64,000 nucleotides of DNA, taken from assembly GCF_004514425.2 (NCBI RefSeq), contig NZ_MYFN02000001.1, positions 248,001 to 312,000 on the forward strand, written 5' to 3'. The DNA is from Shinella sumterensis (GTDB lineage: Bacteria > Pseudomonadota > Alphaproteobacteria > Rhizobiales > Rhizobiaceae). The translations under genes and the position numbers were made by a program. The notes beneath the pieces were generated by a model. That model saw only the letters and a list, made by a program, of their open reading frames with translations, had not been told where the DNA came from and made no database searches. This document shows positions 36,021 to 44,708 of the stretch, in pieces; position 1 is the stretch's first letter, and each line of letters opens with the position of its first letter.

Positions 36021-36693
36021 AGGCGTCGATCTCGAGGTCGACGCACGCGAGATCGTCGTCATCCTCGGCCCGAACGGTGCCGGCAAGACCACGCTCCTGA
36101 ACTCCATCTCCGGCGTGGCGCGCCCGACGGCCGGCACGATCCATTTCGAGGGGCGTGACATCACGGGAGCCCGGCCGGAGCAGGTCGTGCGCCTGGGGCT
36201 GACGCATTGCCCCGAAGGCCGGCAGATATTTCAACGCCTGACCGTCGAGGAAAATCTCGTTGCCGCACATATCCGCCGTGCCGGCAAGAGCTTCGAGACG
36301 CTGCGTTCGGAGGTCTTCGAGCTTTTCCCGGTTCTCAAGGAACGCCGCAACGGCATGGCGAGCCGCATGTCAGGCGGACAGCAGCAGATGCTGGCGATCG
36401 GACGCGCGCTGATGGCCGAGCCGAAGCTCCTGATGCTGGACGAGCCTTCGCTTGGTCTCGCCCCGAAGATCGTGCACCAGATATTCCGCATCATTCTCGA
36501 TCTGTCGAAAACCGGCATGTCGATCCTGCTCGTGGAGCAGAATGTCCAGCTTGCGCTGGAATGCGGCGACTATGGTTATCTCCTGAACACCGGCCGGGTG
36601 AAGCTGCACGGACCGGCACAGGAGATGGCGGAGCATTCTGCGCTCGGTGAGCACTATCTCGGTGGCGCGACCGAGGACACCATTCATGTTTGA
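35944..36693 (+). CDS. livF: LIV-type ABC transporter ATP-binding protein (LivF-like)
   Basis: A 249-residue ABC ATPase: Walker A GPNGAGKTT, signature MSGGQQQMLAIGRAL, Walker B LLMLDEPSLGLAP, and the LivF-typical CPEGRQIFQRLTVEENL. ATG 35944 is preceded by GGGGACC and lies inside the end of livG. It forms the second nucleotide-binding subunit of the importer. Its end overlaps the following oxidase gene by 8 bases, so transport and oxidation are translationally linked. Confidence 0.9.
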   Translation: MTSMTSEPLLRIAGLSSGYGRVGVLEGVDLEVDAREIVVILGPNGAGKTTLLNSISGVARPTAGTIHFEGRDITGARPEQVVRLGLTHCPEGRQIFQRLTVEENLVAAHIRRAGKSFETLRSEVFELFPVLKERRNGMASRMSGGQQQMLAIGRALMAEPKLLMLDEPSLGLAPKIVHQIFRIILDLSKTGMSILLVEQNVQLALECGDYGYLLNTGRVKLHGPAQEMAEHSALGEHYLGGATEDTIHV

Positions 36694-37975
36694 GGTCGAC
36701 TGGAGGACTCCGCACCTGTGGCGGAAGACGACAGCGGCCCGCAAGACGTCTCCAGCGCTCATCGGCGATATCGAAACCGATGTGCTCGTCGTCGGTGGCG
36801 GGTTTACAGGCCTGGCCTCGGCGCTCGGGGCTCGCGACAGCGGCACCGATGTCGTGCTGCTCGAAGGCAACGAGATCGGCTCGGCCGCTTCCGGGCGCAA
36901 CAACGGGCTCGTCATTTCGCACCATTCGAAGGCCTCGCCGTCGGAGTTCGACAAGGCGTTCGGCAGGACGCACGGTGATCGCTTCAACGCGCTCGTCGCG
37001 AGCGCGGCGGATGTCGCCTTCGGCTTGATGCAGCGCTTCGGCATCGATGCGCATCAGGTTCAGGAGGGCTGGATACAACCTGCCCACACGGAGGCGACCT
37101 GTGCCCGCGCGCGGCAGTTCCACGATGAGTGGAGGGCTTTTGGAGCGCATGTCTCGTGGCTCGATCGCGATGAGGTGACACGCCGCGTCGGCAGCCCTTA
37201 TCGCGCCGGCTGGATGGTCCATAATTCGGGGCACATCAACCCCTTCGCCATGACGGTGGGGCTGGCTGATGCCGTCGAGCGGGAAGGCGTGCATATATTC
37301 GAGAACACGCGCGCTGTGCGCATCGAAAGGGTGGAACGCGGTTGGCGGGTCTATTCGACGGGCGGCAGCGTCACCGCGAGCGAGGTTATCCTCGCCACCA
37401 ACGCGCTGACGGATGATCTGTGGCCGGGCCTGAAGCGCACGCTGATCCCGATGAAGGTCTTTCAGGCCGCGACCGAGCCGTTGTCCGATGGTATCAAGGC
37501 GCAGATCCTCGTCGGCAATCCGGCCGTTTCCGATATGCACAACGACCTGCGCTATTTCCATTACGATTGCGATGGCAGGCTCGTCAGCGGTGCGACGCAC
37601 ACATTCTGGCATGACGAGGACAGGCGCGGTCGCGCCAAGGTGGCGCGCATGCTGACGCGCACCTTCAAGGCGCTCGGTGGTGAGCCGCCCATTGCTGAGT
37701 ACTGGAGCGGTACCTTTGCCGTGGTGCCGGATCTCACGCCGCATCTCTATCGTCTGGCGCCCGGCCTCGTCTTTGGCGGGGTCTATTCCGGACGTGGTGT
37801 CGCGCTTTCCATGGCGCTTGGGCAGGAAATGGGACGCTGGGCGGCGGGTCGGCGGACGGATGCAGAAATGCCGCTTCCGGTCACGGCGATGCAGCCGATT
37901 GCCTTTCATCCGGTCGCGGTTCAGGTCGCCAACCGCATGCACGTCTGGAACCGCCTCAAGGACAGGCGCGCCTGA
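36686..37975 (+). CDS. DAO-family FAD-dependent oxidoreductase (amino acid/amine oxidase-like), copy 1
   Basis: A 429-residue flavoprotein. The FAD-binding motif VLVVGGGFTGLASAL is at about residue 33, followed by GSAASGRNNG, the glutamylputrescine-oxidase/DadA-like signature. It probably oxidises a primary or secondary amine to an imine in the cytoplasm. ATG 36686 lies inside the end of livF with GAGGA upstream. It is a clear paralogue of the oxidase at 51088: both contain GWxQPAH, HDEW and an INPF/VNPY segment in the same order. It is the last gene of the first regulon and its stop lies in a terminator hairpin. Confidence 0.85.
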   Translation: MFEVDWRTPHLWRKTTAARKTSPALIGDIETDVLVVGGGFTGLASALGARDSGTDVVLLEGNEIGSAASGRNNGLVISHHSKASPSEFDKAFGRTHGDRFNALVASAADVAFGLMQRFGIDAHQVQEGWIQPAHTEATCARARQFHDEWRAFGAHVSWLDRDEVTRRVGSPYRAGWMVHNSGHINPFAMTVGLADAVEREGVHIFENTRAVRIERVERGWRVYSTGGSVTASEVILATNALTDDLWPGLKRTLIPMKVFQAATEPLSDGIKAQILVGNPAVSDMHNDLRYFHYDCDGRLVSGATHTFWHDEDRRGRAKVARMLTRTFKALGGEPPIAEYWSGTFAVVPDLTPHLYRLAPGLVFGGVYSGRGVALSMALGQEMGRWAAGRRTDAEMPLPVTAMQPIAFHPVAVQVANRMHVWNRLKDRRA

Positions 37976-37985
37976 GCGCGCCTGT
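37962..37985. terminator. Hairpin over the oxidase stop codon, between convergent genes
   Basis: A perfect 10-base stem ACAGGCGCGC/GCGCGCCTGT with a CTGA loop that contains the TGA stop of the oxidase. It sits between two convergent genes and is symmetric, so it could terminate transcription from both sides. Confidence 0.6.
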
Positions 37986-37993
37986 GGCAGGGC

Positions 37994-38530
37994 TTAGGCC
38001 TTTTTGTCGAGATTGCGGAAATAACGGACTTCGATGGCCCGCAGGATGTCGCGGGGTTCATCGTCGTAGCTTTCTGAAAACTGCTCTTCACCACATTCGA
38101 TGGTGATGGCCCAGCGGCCGCGATGCGGATTCAGCGCGCAATCGGGGAAGTTCATGTGGTGATGCCAGGATTTTCCGGCGCTATCGATCTCCACGAGACG
38201 CTTGAGCAGCGGTGAACCATCGAGAAGCGTGTCTTCGGCGCTGGACGGATGACCGGCGTCGAGAATGTCGTCGCCATGCAGCATCCTCACCAGTTGCTTG
38301 TCGACTTCGGGAAATCCGTCGGACGGCGCGATATAGGCGGTGTGCGTCGCGTCGTCCTCCACGACGGCAGCATAGCGGCCATCGAACGGGTTGAACCGGC
38401 AGCCGGGGGACAGCACATGCGAGTGCCAGGGCTTGCCTTCGCGTTGCAGACGTTGTGCAAGCGGCAGGCACGCATCGAGCGCAATGGTCGTGTAATTGAT
38501 GGAGCCGTGGTGGGCGGTGCCGTTGCACAT
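37994..38530 (-). CDS. Unknown protein with two WHxH-C-NP-GR repeats
   Basis: A 178-residue soluble protein of no family I recognise. Two copies of one motif are visible: WHSH (35-38), C44, NP (47-48), GR (51-52), and WHHH (122-125), C131, NP (134-135), GR (138-139). In each, a GKxWHxH segment is followed by a FPxC- or SPxC-type cysteine and a strand ending in acidic residues. The paired histidines and cysteine suggest metal binding (inference). ATG 38530 follows AAAGG. It lies downstream of the SDR gene on the same strand and probably shares its GntR-controlled promoter. Confidence 0.6.
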   Translation of the reverse strand: MCNGTAHHGSINYTTIALDACLPLAQRLQREGKPWHSHVLSPGCRFNPFDGRYAAVVEDDATHTAYIAPSDGFPEVDKQLVRMLHGDDILDAGHPSSAEDTLLDGSPLLKRLVEIDSAGKSWHHHMNFPDCALNPHRGRWAITIECGEEQFSESYDDEPRDILRAIEVRYFRNLDKKA

Positions 38531-38561
38531 GATGGGGCCTTTCGTTGGATGGGAAGGGGGA

Positions 38562-39275
38562 TCAGCTCTTCGAGAAGCGGGTGCCACCGACGACCTGCCG
38601 GGTGGGAAGCATCTCGATGATGGAAAGGTCGACGGCCGGCGGGGTTGCAAGCATATGCGAGATCGTCGCGGCGACGTCCTCGGGCAGGATGCACTCATAG
38701 CCGTCATAAAAATCAGCATCCATTTCGAGCTGGTTGTGAATGCCTGTGCGAACACGGCCGAGGCGGATCTCGCCGACACGCACCGGTGTTTCCTGCAATT
38801 CGAACCGCAGGTTGGCGGCGACCGACTGCATGGCCGCCTTGGTGGCGCTGTAGGCGCCCGGGCCCGCGCCGGGGACGTTGCCGCAGATGGAGCCGAGGAG
38901 AACGATGCTGCCGCGCTGCCGTTCAACCATTCCAGGGACGACTGCGCGCAGCACATTGAACAGGCCGGTGAGATTGACGGCGATCAACCCGGCAATCGTC
39001 TCCGCCGGTGTCTTGTGAATGGGCAGGTTCGGGCCGAGGACGCCGGCGCCGTGAACAAGAACATCCGCGGTCAGCCCTGCAAGGGCCGCCTCGACGGCAG
39101 CCGCGTCGCCGATGTCGACGGCGATACCCTCGCACCCGTATCGTTCACAGAGATCATCGAGAGCCGCGCGGCGGGTGCCGACAGCAATCACGCGAAAACC
39201 TTCGCTGGCCAGGCGCTTGGTGACCGCATCACCGATGCCTCCCGTCGCGCCCGTTACGATGGCCGTTCCCGTCAT
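38562..39275 (-). CDS. Short-chain dehydrogenase/reductase, copy 1
   Basis: A 237-residue classical SDR. The NAD(P) motif TGATGGIG is near residue 8 and HGAGVLG replaces the usual NNAG. The catalytic serine is in GSICGNVP and the Y-x-x-x-K pair in AYSATKAAM. It oxidises or reduces a hydroxy group with NAD(P). ATG 39275 follows GGGAGGACG. A type-2 GntR operator lies 21-39 bases before the start, so it belongs to the second regulon. Confidence 0.85.
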   Translation of the reverse strand: MTGTAIVTGATGGIGDAVTKRLASEGFRVIAVGTRRAALDDLCERYGCEGIAVDIGDAAAVEAALAGLTADVLVHGAGVLGPNLPIHKTPAETIAGLIAVNLTGLFNVLRAVVPGMVERQRGSIVLLGSICGNVPGAGPGAYSATKAAMQSVAANLRFELQETPVRVGEIRLGRVRTGIHNQLEMDADFYDGYECILPEDVAATISHMLATPPAVDLSIIEMLPTRQVVGGTRFSKS

Positions 39276-39295
39276 TCGCGTCCTCCCGGAGGTAT

Positions 39296-39314
39296 ATGTT
39301 ATTTGTTGTAACAT
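39296..39314. promoter_or_regulatory. Candidate GntR operator E (ATGTTA-N7-TAACAT)
   Basis: A perfect 6-base inverted repeat around TTTGTTG, containing ATTTGTTGTAAC, 21 bases upstream of the SDR start. It is one of four matches to the core TTATTTGTTRTAAC before divergent or head genes of the second regulon. Confidence 0.7.
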
Positions 39315-39447
39315 TTAACGCGATGCAGCTTTTCGCGTCAAGGATCAGATTGGAAATCAGGCCTTTTGCGAGAAGATTGAGTTTTGGGAGAGATGGTCGG
39401 CGCAACGCTTGAGCGACGACGCCATGACGCCCGCGAGCGCACCTATC

Positions 39448-40182
39448 TCAGCGCGCCGCCTTGTGCCGGCGCTCGGTGCCCTGCTGGGCCTTGATCATAT
39501 CGACCAGCGTATCTGCCGCGAAGTTGATGTCGACGACGACAGCGCTGGCAAGGCGCTCGGGATCGCGCGATTGAAGCGCACGCACCATCATCTGGTGATT
39601 GTTGATGCCCTGTTCGATCTGACCGAAGCGGGGATAGATGACGTTGAGATAGGAGCTGTTCATCATCCAGCGCTTTTCGATCATCCGTACCAGCTCATTC
39701 ATCCCGCTCGCGCGATAGATCGCGAAGTGGAATTCCCAGTTCAACTCCATGACCCGGGCATAGTCCTTGCGCTCGTTTGCCTGGACCATCAGGTCGTTGA
39801 TTTCGATGATATGGGCGATTTCCGCGTCGGTGATGCGCAAGGCCGCTTCGCGCGCGGCCAGACCTTCGAGCGCTGCACGGATCTTCGTGAGCTCGATGAT
39901 CCGCTCCGTCGTCAGCGTCGGCACATAGACCGAGCCGTTCGAGCGCATTTCCAGAATGCCCTCGGCGGCGAGATTGTAGAGCGCTTCGCGCGCCGGCGTC
40001 AGGCTGACATCGAGTGCCGTGGCGACGGCGCGGATCGTGAGCTTCTGGCCCGGCTTGAAACGGCCGGCCATGATGGCGCTGCCGAGCTGGGTGCGCACCT
40101 GCTGTCCCAGCGTCTCGCTACGGCCGATCGGTGCCAGATCGATGCCGGCGAAGGAGGTGTCTTCGGTCTTCGTCTTGTTCAT
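39448..40182 (-). CDS. GntR-family regulator, FCD subgroup (second regulon)
   Basis: A 244-residue regulator with an N-terminal winged helix-turn-helix (LTIRAVATALDVSLTPAREA at about 48-67) and a helical FCD domain with FHFAIYRASGM and NNHQMMVRAL, where ligand-binding residues normally lie. It is distinct in sequence from the GntR protein at 31111. A matching operator sits 52 bases before its start, which supports autoregulation. The surrounding genes with sites E, G and H are its likely targets. Confidence 0.88.
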   Translation of the reverse strand: MNKTKTEDTSFAGIDLAPIGRSETLGQQVRTQLGSAIMAGRFKPGQKLTIRAVATALDVSLTPAREALYNLAAEGILEMRSNGSVYVPTLTTERIIELTKIRAALEGLAAREAALRITDAEIAHIIEINDLMVQANERKDYARVMELNWEFHFAIYRASGMNELVRMIEKRWMMNSSYLNVIYPRFGQIEQGINNHQMMVRALQSRDPERLASAVVVDINFAADTLVDMIKAQQGTERRHKAAR

Positions 40183-40233
40183 TTTGTCGCCGGCACCCGA
40201 GACGCCTCCAGCCCGATAACTGAGGCGTGTATT

Positions 40234-40246
40234 GTTATTTGCTGCA
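40234..40246. promoter_or_regulatory. Candidate GntR operator F (GTTATTTGCTGCA)
   Basis: The weakest of the four type-2 sites, matching GTTATTTG exactly and the right half loosely. It lies 52 bases before the GntR start. The mismatch might allow weaker autoregulation. Confidence 0.5.
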
Positions 40247-40303
40247 CCACTTTACACGTGATTGATGGCGGACGGAAAGAGGCGGCGGCCGTCTCTCCCC
40301 GGT

Positions 40304-41044
40304 TCAGTGGCTCAGCACCTGGCTGAGGAACGTGCGTGTGCGCTCGTTCTTCGGGTTATCGAAAAGTTCGGCCGGCCGGCCCTGCTCGACGATCTCGCCC
40401 TTGTCCATGAAGATGACCCGGTCGGCCACTTGTCGTGCGAAGCCCATTTCGTGCGTGACGCAAAGCATGGTCATGCCGTCACTGGCGAGTTCCACCATGA
40501 CATCGAGCACTTCCTTGATCATCTCCGGATCGAGCGCCGATGTGGGCTCGTCGAAGAGCAGGATTTTGGGTTTCATGCAGAGTGCGCGGGCAATAGCCAC
40601 GCGCTGCTGCTGGCCACCGGAGAGCTGGCCCGGAAATTTCGATGCCTGCTCGGGAATGCGCACGCGCTCCAGATAGGTCATGGCGGTCGCCTCGGCTTCC
40701 TCGGCCGGGATCTTGCGGGCGAGCGTCGGCGCAAGGGTACAGTTTTCCAGCACGGTCAGGTGCGGGAAGAGATTGAAGTGCTGAAAAACCATGCCGACGT
40801 CGCGCCGGATATGGTCGATATTGCCGATATCGTCGTTCAACTCCGTTCCCAGCACGTCGATGCGGCCTTGCTGGTGTTCTTCCAGGCGGTTGATGCAGCG
40901 GATCAGCGTCGATTTGCCCGAGCCCGACGGTCCGCAGATGACGATCCGTTCGCCCGAGCCGACATCGAGGTTGATGTCCCGCAGGACCTGAAACCGGCCG
41001 TAGTACTTGTTCATGCCGGTGATGCGTATTGCGGCTTCACTCAT
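40304..41044 (-). CDS. aapP: Amino-acid ABC transporter ATP-binding protein (AapP/GlnQ-like)
   Basis: A 246-residue ABC ATPase: Walker [10 protein letters not shown], signature [15 protein letters not shown], Walker [15 protein letters not shown]-loop VTHEMGFA. It is typical of polar amino-acid importers. It is the last gene of a J-Q-M-P operon, 11 bases after the aapM-like gene. Confidence 0.9.
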   Translation of the reverse strand: MSEAAIRITGMNKYYGRFQVLRDINLDVGSGERIVICGPSGSGKSTLIRCINRLEEHQQGRIDVLGTELNDDIGNIDHIRRDVGMVFQHFNLFPHLTVLENCTLAPTLARKIPAEEAEATAMTYLERVRIPEQASKFPGQLSGGQQQRVAIARALCMKPKILLFDEPTSALDPEMIKEVLDVMVELASDGMTMLCVTHEMGFARQVADRVIFMDKGEIVEQGRPAELFDNPKNERTRTFLSQVLSH

Positions 41045-41055
41045 GAGGGTTTCTT

Positions 41056-42168
41056 TCAATGCTGGCCGAAACGCATGCGCCGCTCGAGATAGGCGCCATA
41101 GCGGGAAAGGCTGAAGACGAACACGAAGTAGACGAGCGCCACGAAGATGTAGACCTCGAAATAGGCGAAGGACCATTCGCCGGTGCCGTAGGCGGCATTG
41201 CCCGACGCGAGGATGTCGAAGAAGCCGATGATGACGATCAGCGACGTTTCCTTGAAGGTGATGACGAGCTGGTTGATCGTCGGCGGCAGGGCATTGCGGA
41301 AGGCCTGGGGCAGCATGATGCGGCCGGTTCGCTGCCAGTAGCTCAGCCCGAGCGCCTTGGCCGCCTCTTCCTGGCCAACGGGGATGGACTGAATGCCGCT
41401 GCGTATGATCTCTGCCTGATAAGCGGCGAAGAAGAGAGCAAAACCGATGATGACGCGCCAGATCTTGTCGCCTTGAAGCCAATCCGGCAGGACGAAGGGG
41501 AAGATAAGGGCGGCGGTAAACAGGATGGTGACGAGGGGCAGGGAGCGGACACCGTCGATCAGGGCACCGGTCATTCTGGAGACGAGCGGCATTTCGGAAC
41601 GGCGCAGTAGCGCCATGGCAATGGCCATGGGCATGCCGATCAGGACGCCGGCGGCATAGAGAAACACCGTAAGCGTCAGCCCGCCCCAATCGGCGGGCAT
41701 GACGGCCCGCATGCCGAAAAGGCCGCCGCGCATCAGCACATAGAAGATGATGAAGCCGGCGCACCAGAGGATGGAAAGCCGCAGCGGTTTCCAGAACCAT
41801 GGCAGGCAAGACAGCACGATCGTCACGACCATGACGACGCAGGCCAGCATGGAGCGCCACTGTTCGTCATAGGGAAACAGGCCGAAGATGATGATACGCC
41901 ACCGTTGTTGGATCACAGCCCAGCAGGCGCCCGCGATGTCGCGGCAGACGGCGGACGTGCCATCCGGGGAAGACCACACTGCCTTCAACACCGCCCAATC
42001 GAGCGCATGATAGGCGAGGTAGAGGAGAGCTGCCATGCCCAGGAGCGAGATCAACGCGTTGGCGGGGGTGCGGAAGTAGCGCCGGCGAAGGCGCGTTGCG
42101 AGCCCGTCGGGCCGAAAGCCGACGTTAAGCGTTTGCCGGGGTGTGTTCATGTCGGAAACGGCGGTCAT
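41056..42168 (-). CDS. aapM: Amino-acid ABC transporter permease (AapM-like)
   Basis: A 370-residue inner-membrane permease, long for the His/Glu/Gln family because of extra N-terminal membrane segments, a feature of the rhizobial AapQ/AapM general amino-acid permeases. The EAA loop is [26 protein letters not shown] lies just before ATG 42168. It pairs with the AapQ-like permease. Confidence 0.9.
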   Translation of the reverse strand: MTAVSDMNTPRQTLNVGFRPDGLATRLRRRYFRTPANALISLLGMAALLYLAYHALDWAVLKAVWSSPDGTSAVCRDIAGACWAVIQQRWRIIIFGLFPYDEQWRSMLACVVMVVTIVLSCLPWFWKPLRLSILWCAGFIIFYVLMRGGLFGMRAVMPADWGGLTLTVFLYAAGVLIGMPMAIAMALLRRSEMPLVSRMTGALIDGVRSLPLVTILFTAALIFPFVLPDWLQGDKIWRVIIGFALFFAAYQAEIIRSGIQSIPVGQEEAAKALGLSYWQRTGRIMLPQAFRNALPPTINQLVITFKETSLIVIIGFFDILASGNAAYGTGEWSFAYFEVYIFVALVYFVFVFSLSRYGAYLERRMRFGQH

Positions 42169-42178
42169 GGCGCTCTCC

Positions 42179-43339
42179 TCAGGTTCTCAACTGCGTGCCC
42201 TTGAGGGCAATCGCCTTGTTGACGCGGTTGAGGACGAAGGAGAGCGTGTTGTTCATGATCAGGAAGCCGGCCATCAGGATGGCGATCAGCTCCAGCGTCT
42301 GGCCGCTCTGGTTGATGGAAACCGAAATGACCGAGAAGAAGTCGGCAAAACCGACGACGATGCCGAGCGTGGTCGCCTTGAACAGCCAGACATACTGGTT
42401 GATCAGGGTCGGTAGCACCGCGCGGATGGCGAGCGGCAGGTGGACGCGGGAAAAGACGTGCCAGGAAGACAGACCAAGCGCGCGGGCCGCCTCCACCTGG
42501 CCCTTGCCGACGGACTGGAAGCCGGCGCGAATGACCTCCGCGATATAGGCGCCGCCATAGATGGCGGTGGCGATCGCCAGGGCTGACAATTCCGGCGGAA
42601 TGGTGATGCCGCCACGGAAATTCAGGCCGCGCAGTTCCGGGACGGAAAAAATGTCCGAGCCGGGCTCTCGCGCATAAGCGAGAATGCCGACCATGGCAGC
42701 AAGCGTCAGGCCGGCCATGACGAACTGGAGCGTGCCGCGGTTCTTCACGCGCCGGAAGCGGCGCGACATGGAAAACCAGGCAAGCACGGACAGGCCGAAC
42801 AGCAATGCCAGCGCGACGGCGGCAAACCACTGGCCACCGACGTTGAGGCTGGGCACGAACATGCCGCGGGCCGACAGGAAGATGGCGTCGAATAGCGAAT
42901 AGGCCTGTTTCGTCGGCGGCAGATGGGTCAGCGCCGCATACCAGAACAGGGCCTGGAGGATGAGCGGGACATTGCGGAACGTCTCGATGTAGAGGGTGCC
43001 GATATCGTTGAGCACGCCATTGGAGGAAATCCGGAAGGAGGCGATGACCAGGCCGACGATGTTGGCCAGGATGATGCTGAGAATGCCGAGGAAGATGGTG
43101 TTTGCGATGCCGACCCACAACATCTGAAGGTAGCTTTCGAACGGATCGAACGGGACGAGCGAGAAGCCGATCCGGAAGCCGGTTGATTTGTAGAGGAAAT
43201 CGAAACCGCTGGTCATGCCTTGTGCGGCCAGCTTCCTCGATGCCTCATGTACGGCGCCGAAGACGACGAGGGCGAGAATGACAAGAAACGCCACCTGATA
43301 GGCGAGGCTGCGCGTTTTTCTGTTTCTGAACATCTGCAT
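42179..43339 (-). CDS. aapQ: Amino-acid ABC transporter permease (AapQ-like)
   Basis: A 386-residue inner-membrane permease. N-terminal segments include a periplasmic loop typical of AapQ, then GIANTIFLGILSIILANIVG and the EAA loop VEAARALGLSSWHVFSRVHL. ATG 43339 has GGAGGG upstream. A 12-base GC stem-loop separates it from the upstream binding-protein gene. Confidence 0.9.
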   Translation of the reverse strand: MQMFRNRKTRSLAYQVAFLVILALVVFGAVHEASRKLAAQGMTSGFDFLYKSTGFRIGFSLVPFDPFESYLQMLWVGIANTIFLGILSIILANIVGLVIASFRISSNGVLNDIGTLYIETFRNVPLILQALFWYAALTHLPPTKQAYSLFDAIFLSARGMFVPSLNVGGQWFAAVALALLFGLSVLAWFSMSRRFRRVKNRGTLQFVMAGLTLAAMVGILAYAREPGSDIFSVPELRGLNFRGGITIPPELSALAIATAIYGGAYIAEVIRAGFQSVGKGQVEAARALGLSSWHVFSRVHLPLAIRAVLPTLINQYVWLFKATTLGIVVGFADFFSVISVSINQSGQTLELIAILMAGFLIMNNTLSFVLNRVNKAIALKGTQLRT

Positions 43340-43364
43340 CGGAACAGCCCTCCGCTGTCATCGG

Positions 43365-43393
43365 GGTCGCCGGCGCGTCATGCGCCGGCGACC
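43365..43393. terminator. 12-base-pair stem-loop between aapJ and aapQ
   Basis: A perfect 12-base stem GGTCGCCGGCGC/GCGCCGGCGACC with a GTCAT loop, in the 70-base spacer downstream of the binding-protein gene. It is the longest perfect hairpin in the window. It probably reduces read-through into the permease genes or protects the aapJ message from decay. Confidence 0.6.
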
Positions 43394-43409
43394 AGCCTTG
43401 GGAGAAGGA

Positions 43410-44450
43410 TCAGTCGAGAACGAGCGGATAGAGGATGCCGCCGTTCTTCATCAGGGCGTTTACACCGCGCTCGACCTTGTAGGGCGAGTCCTTGCCGATG
43501 TTGCGGTCCCAGATCTGGGCGTAGTTGCCGACGGTCTTGATGACGTTGTAGCCCCAGTCGTCAGTAAGTCCGAGCGGCGTGCCCATGCCGGGTGTCGCGC
43601 CCAGCAGCTTGCCGATGGCGGGCGTCGGCGGGTTGGCTTTCATCTCATCGACATTTTCGCTCGTCACGCCGGCCTGTTCGGCAAGCAGGAGCGCGGTCTG
43701 CACCCAGTTGGCGATGTCGACCCAGTTGTCGTCGCCCTGGCGCATGACGATGCCGACCGGCTCGGCCGAGAGGACGTCCGGCAGGATGACGAACTCGTCG
43801 GGGTTCTTGGCTTCCGTGGCGCGCAGGACGCCGAGCTGCAGATCCCATTCCATCATGGCGTCGCAACGGCCGGCAAGAAAGGCTGCGTTGGCTTCTTCGG
43901 TCTTCTCGAAGGGAACGACGTTCAGCTTGTAGCCGTTCTGCGCCTCGTGCTCGACGGCGTAGCGTTCCATGGTGGTGCCGCTCGGCAGGCAAAGCGTGCC
44001 GCCGTCGAGATCCTTGGCCGAGGCGACGTTCAGGTCCTTGCGCACCATGTAATGAATCGCGGCCATCATGTAGGGCTGCGCGAACTGGGCGCGGATTTCG
44101 GTGTCGCGGCTGAACGTCCAGCCGGACGATTTGATGACCATATCCAGTTCTCCCGACTGGAGCGACGGCCAGCGCTGTGCCCAGCTGGTCGGCTTGATAT
44201 CGACATGACCTTCCCACGTGCCGAAGATCGCCGTCGCAACGGCATGGCACAGATCGATGTCGAAGCCCTTCCAGTTGCCTTTGTCGTCCACTTCGGCAAG
44301 GCCCATGTAAGAGCCGTTGTGGCCGGTGCAGGCGAGAGCGCCGCGCTCCTTCACCTTCCTCAGGGTGTCGCCGAACTCTGCATGGGCCGGTGCGACCGAA
44401 AGCAGAACCGTACCCGCGAGCGCGGCGACAAGTGTCGACTTGATAGACAT
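43410..44450 (-). CDS. aapJ: General amino-acid ABC transporter binding protein (AapJ-like)
   Basis: A 346-residue periplasmic binding protein. The signal peptide ends in SVAPAHA. The AapJ family pattern is clear: TLRKVKERGALACTGHNGSY, GFDIDLCHAVA, PSGTTMERY and GVLRATEAKNPDEFV. It feeds the Q-M-P components. ATG 44450 follows AGGGGAATCC. A type-2 operator lies 53-70 bases upstream, so expression is probably repressed by the nearby GntR until its ligand is present. Confidence 0.92.
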   Translation of the reverse strand: MSIKSTLVAALAGTVLLSVAPAHAEFGDTLRKVKERGALACTGHNGSYMGLAEVDDKGNWKGFDIDLCHAVATAIFGTWEGHVDIKPTSWAQRWPSLQSGELDMVIKSSGWTFSRDTEIRAQFAQPYMMAAIHYMVRKDLNVASAKDLDGGTLCLPSGTTMERYAVEHEAQNGYKLNVVPFEKTEEANAAFLAGRCDAMMEWDLQLGVLRATEAKNPDEFVILPDVLSAEPVGIVMRQGDDNWVDIANWVQTALLLAEQAGVTSENVDEMKANPPTPAIGKLLGATPGMGTPLGLTDDWGYNVIKTVGNYAQIWDRNIGKDSPYKVERGVNALMKNGGILYPLVLD

Positions 44451-44502
44451 GGATTCCCCTTTTTTGCTGCTTGCCGACAAGCCGGACCACCCGGCCGCCA
44501 AA

Positions 44503-44520
44503 AGTTATTTGTTATATAAT
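44503..44520. promoter_or_regulatory. Candidate GntR operator G (AGTTATTTGTTATATAAT)
   Basis: In the 258-base divergent region between aapJ and the E1alpha gene, on the aapJ side. It shares GTTATTTGTT with site E. The position is suitable for repression of the transporter operon. Confidence 0.65.
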
Positions 44521-44680
44521 GATCGAGGCTTCAGATTTGTCCAGATGATTCACGCACTGATCCGAGAAATCTAGTAAGTACATGTTTTTATGTTCAATAT
44601 TGGAGAATTCGTGCGATCTTCACGCGAATTTTCGGGTTTGCATCAAAAAACAAATTGCGCGGCTTCTCCGTTATGATACG

Positions 44681-44693
44681 TGTTATAACAAAT
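44681..44693. promoter_or_regulatory. Candidate GntR operator H (TGTTATAACAAAT)
   Basis: It contains the perfect palindrome TGTTATAACA (44681-44690), 16-28 bases before the E1alpha start. Its reverse complement ATTTGTTATAACA matches sites E and G. At this position a bound repressor would probably block transcription of the dehydrogenase operon. Confidence 0.7.
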
Positions 44694-44708
44694 TAGGCCA
44701 CGAGGACG

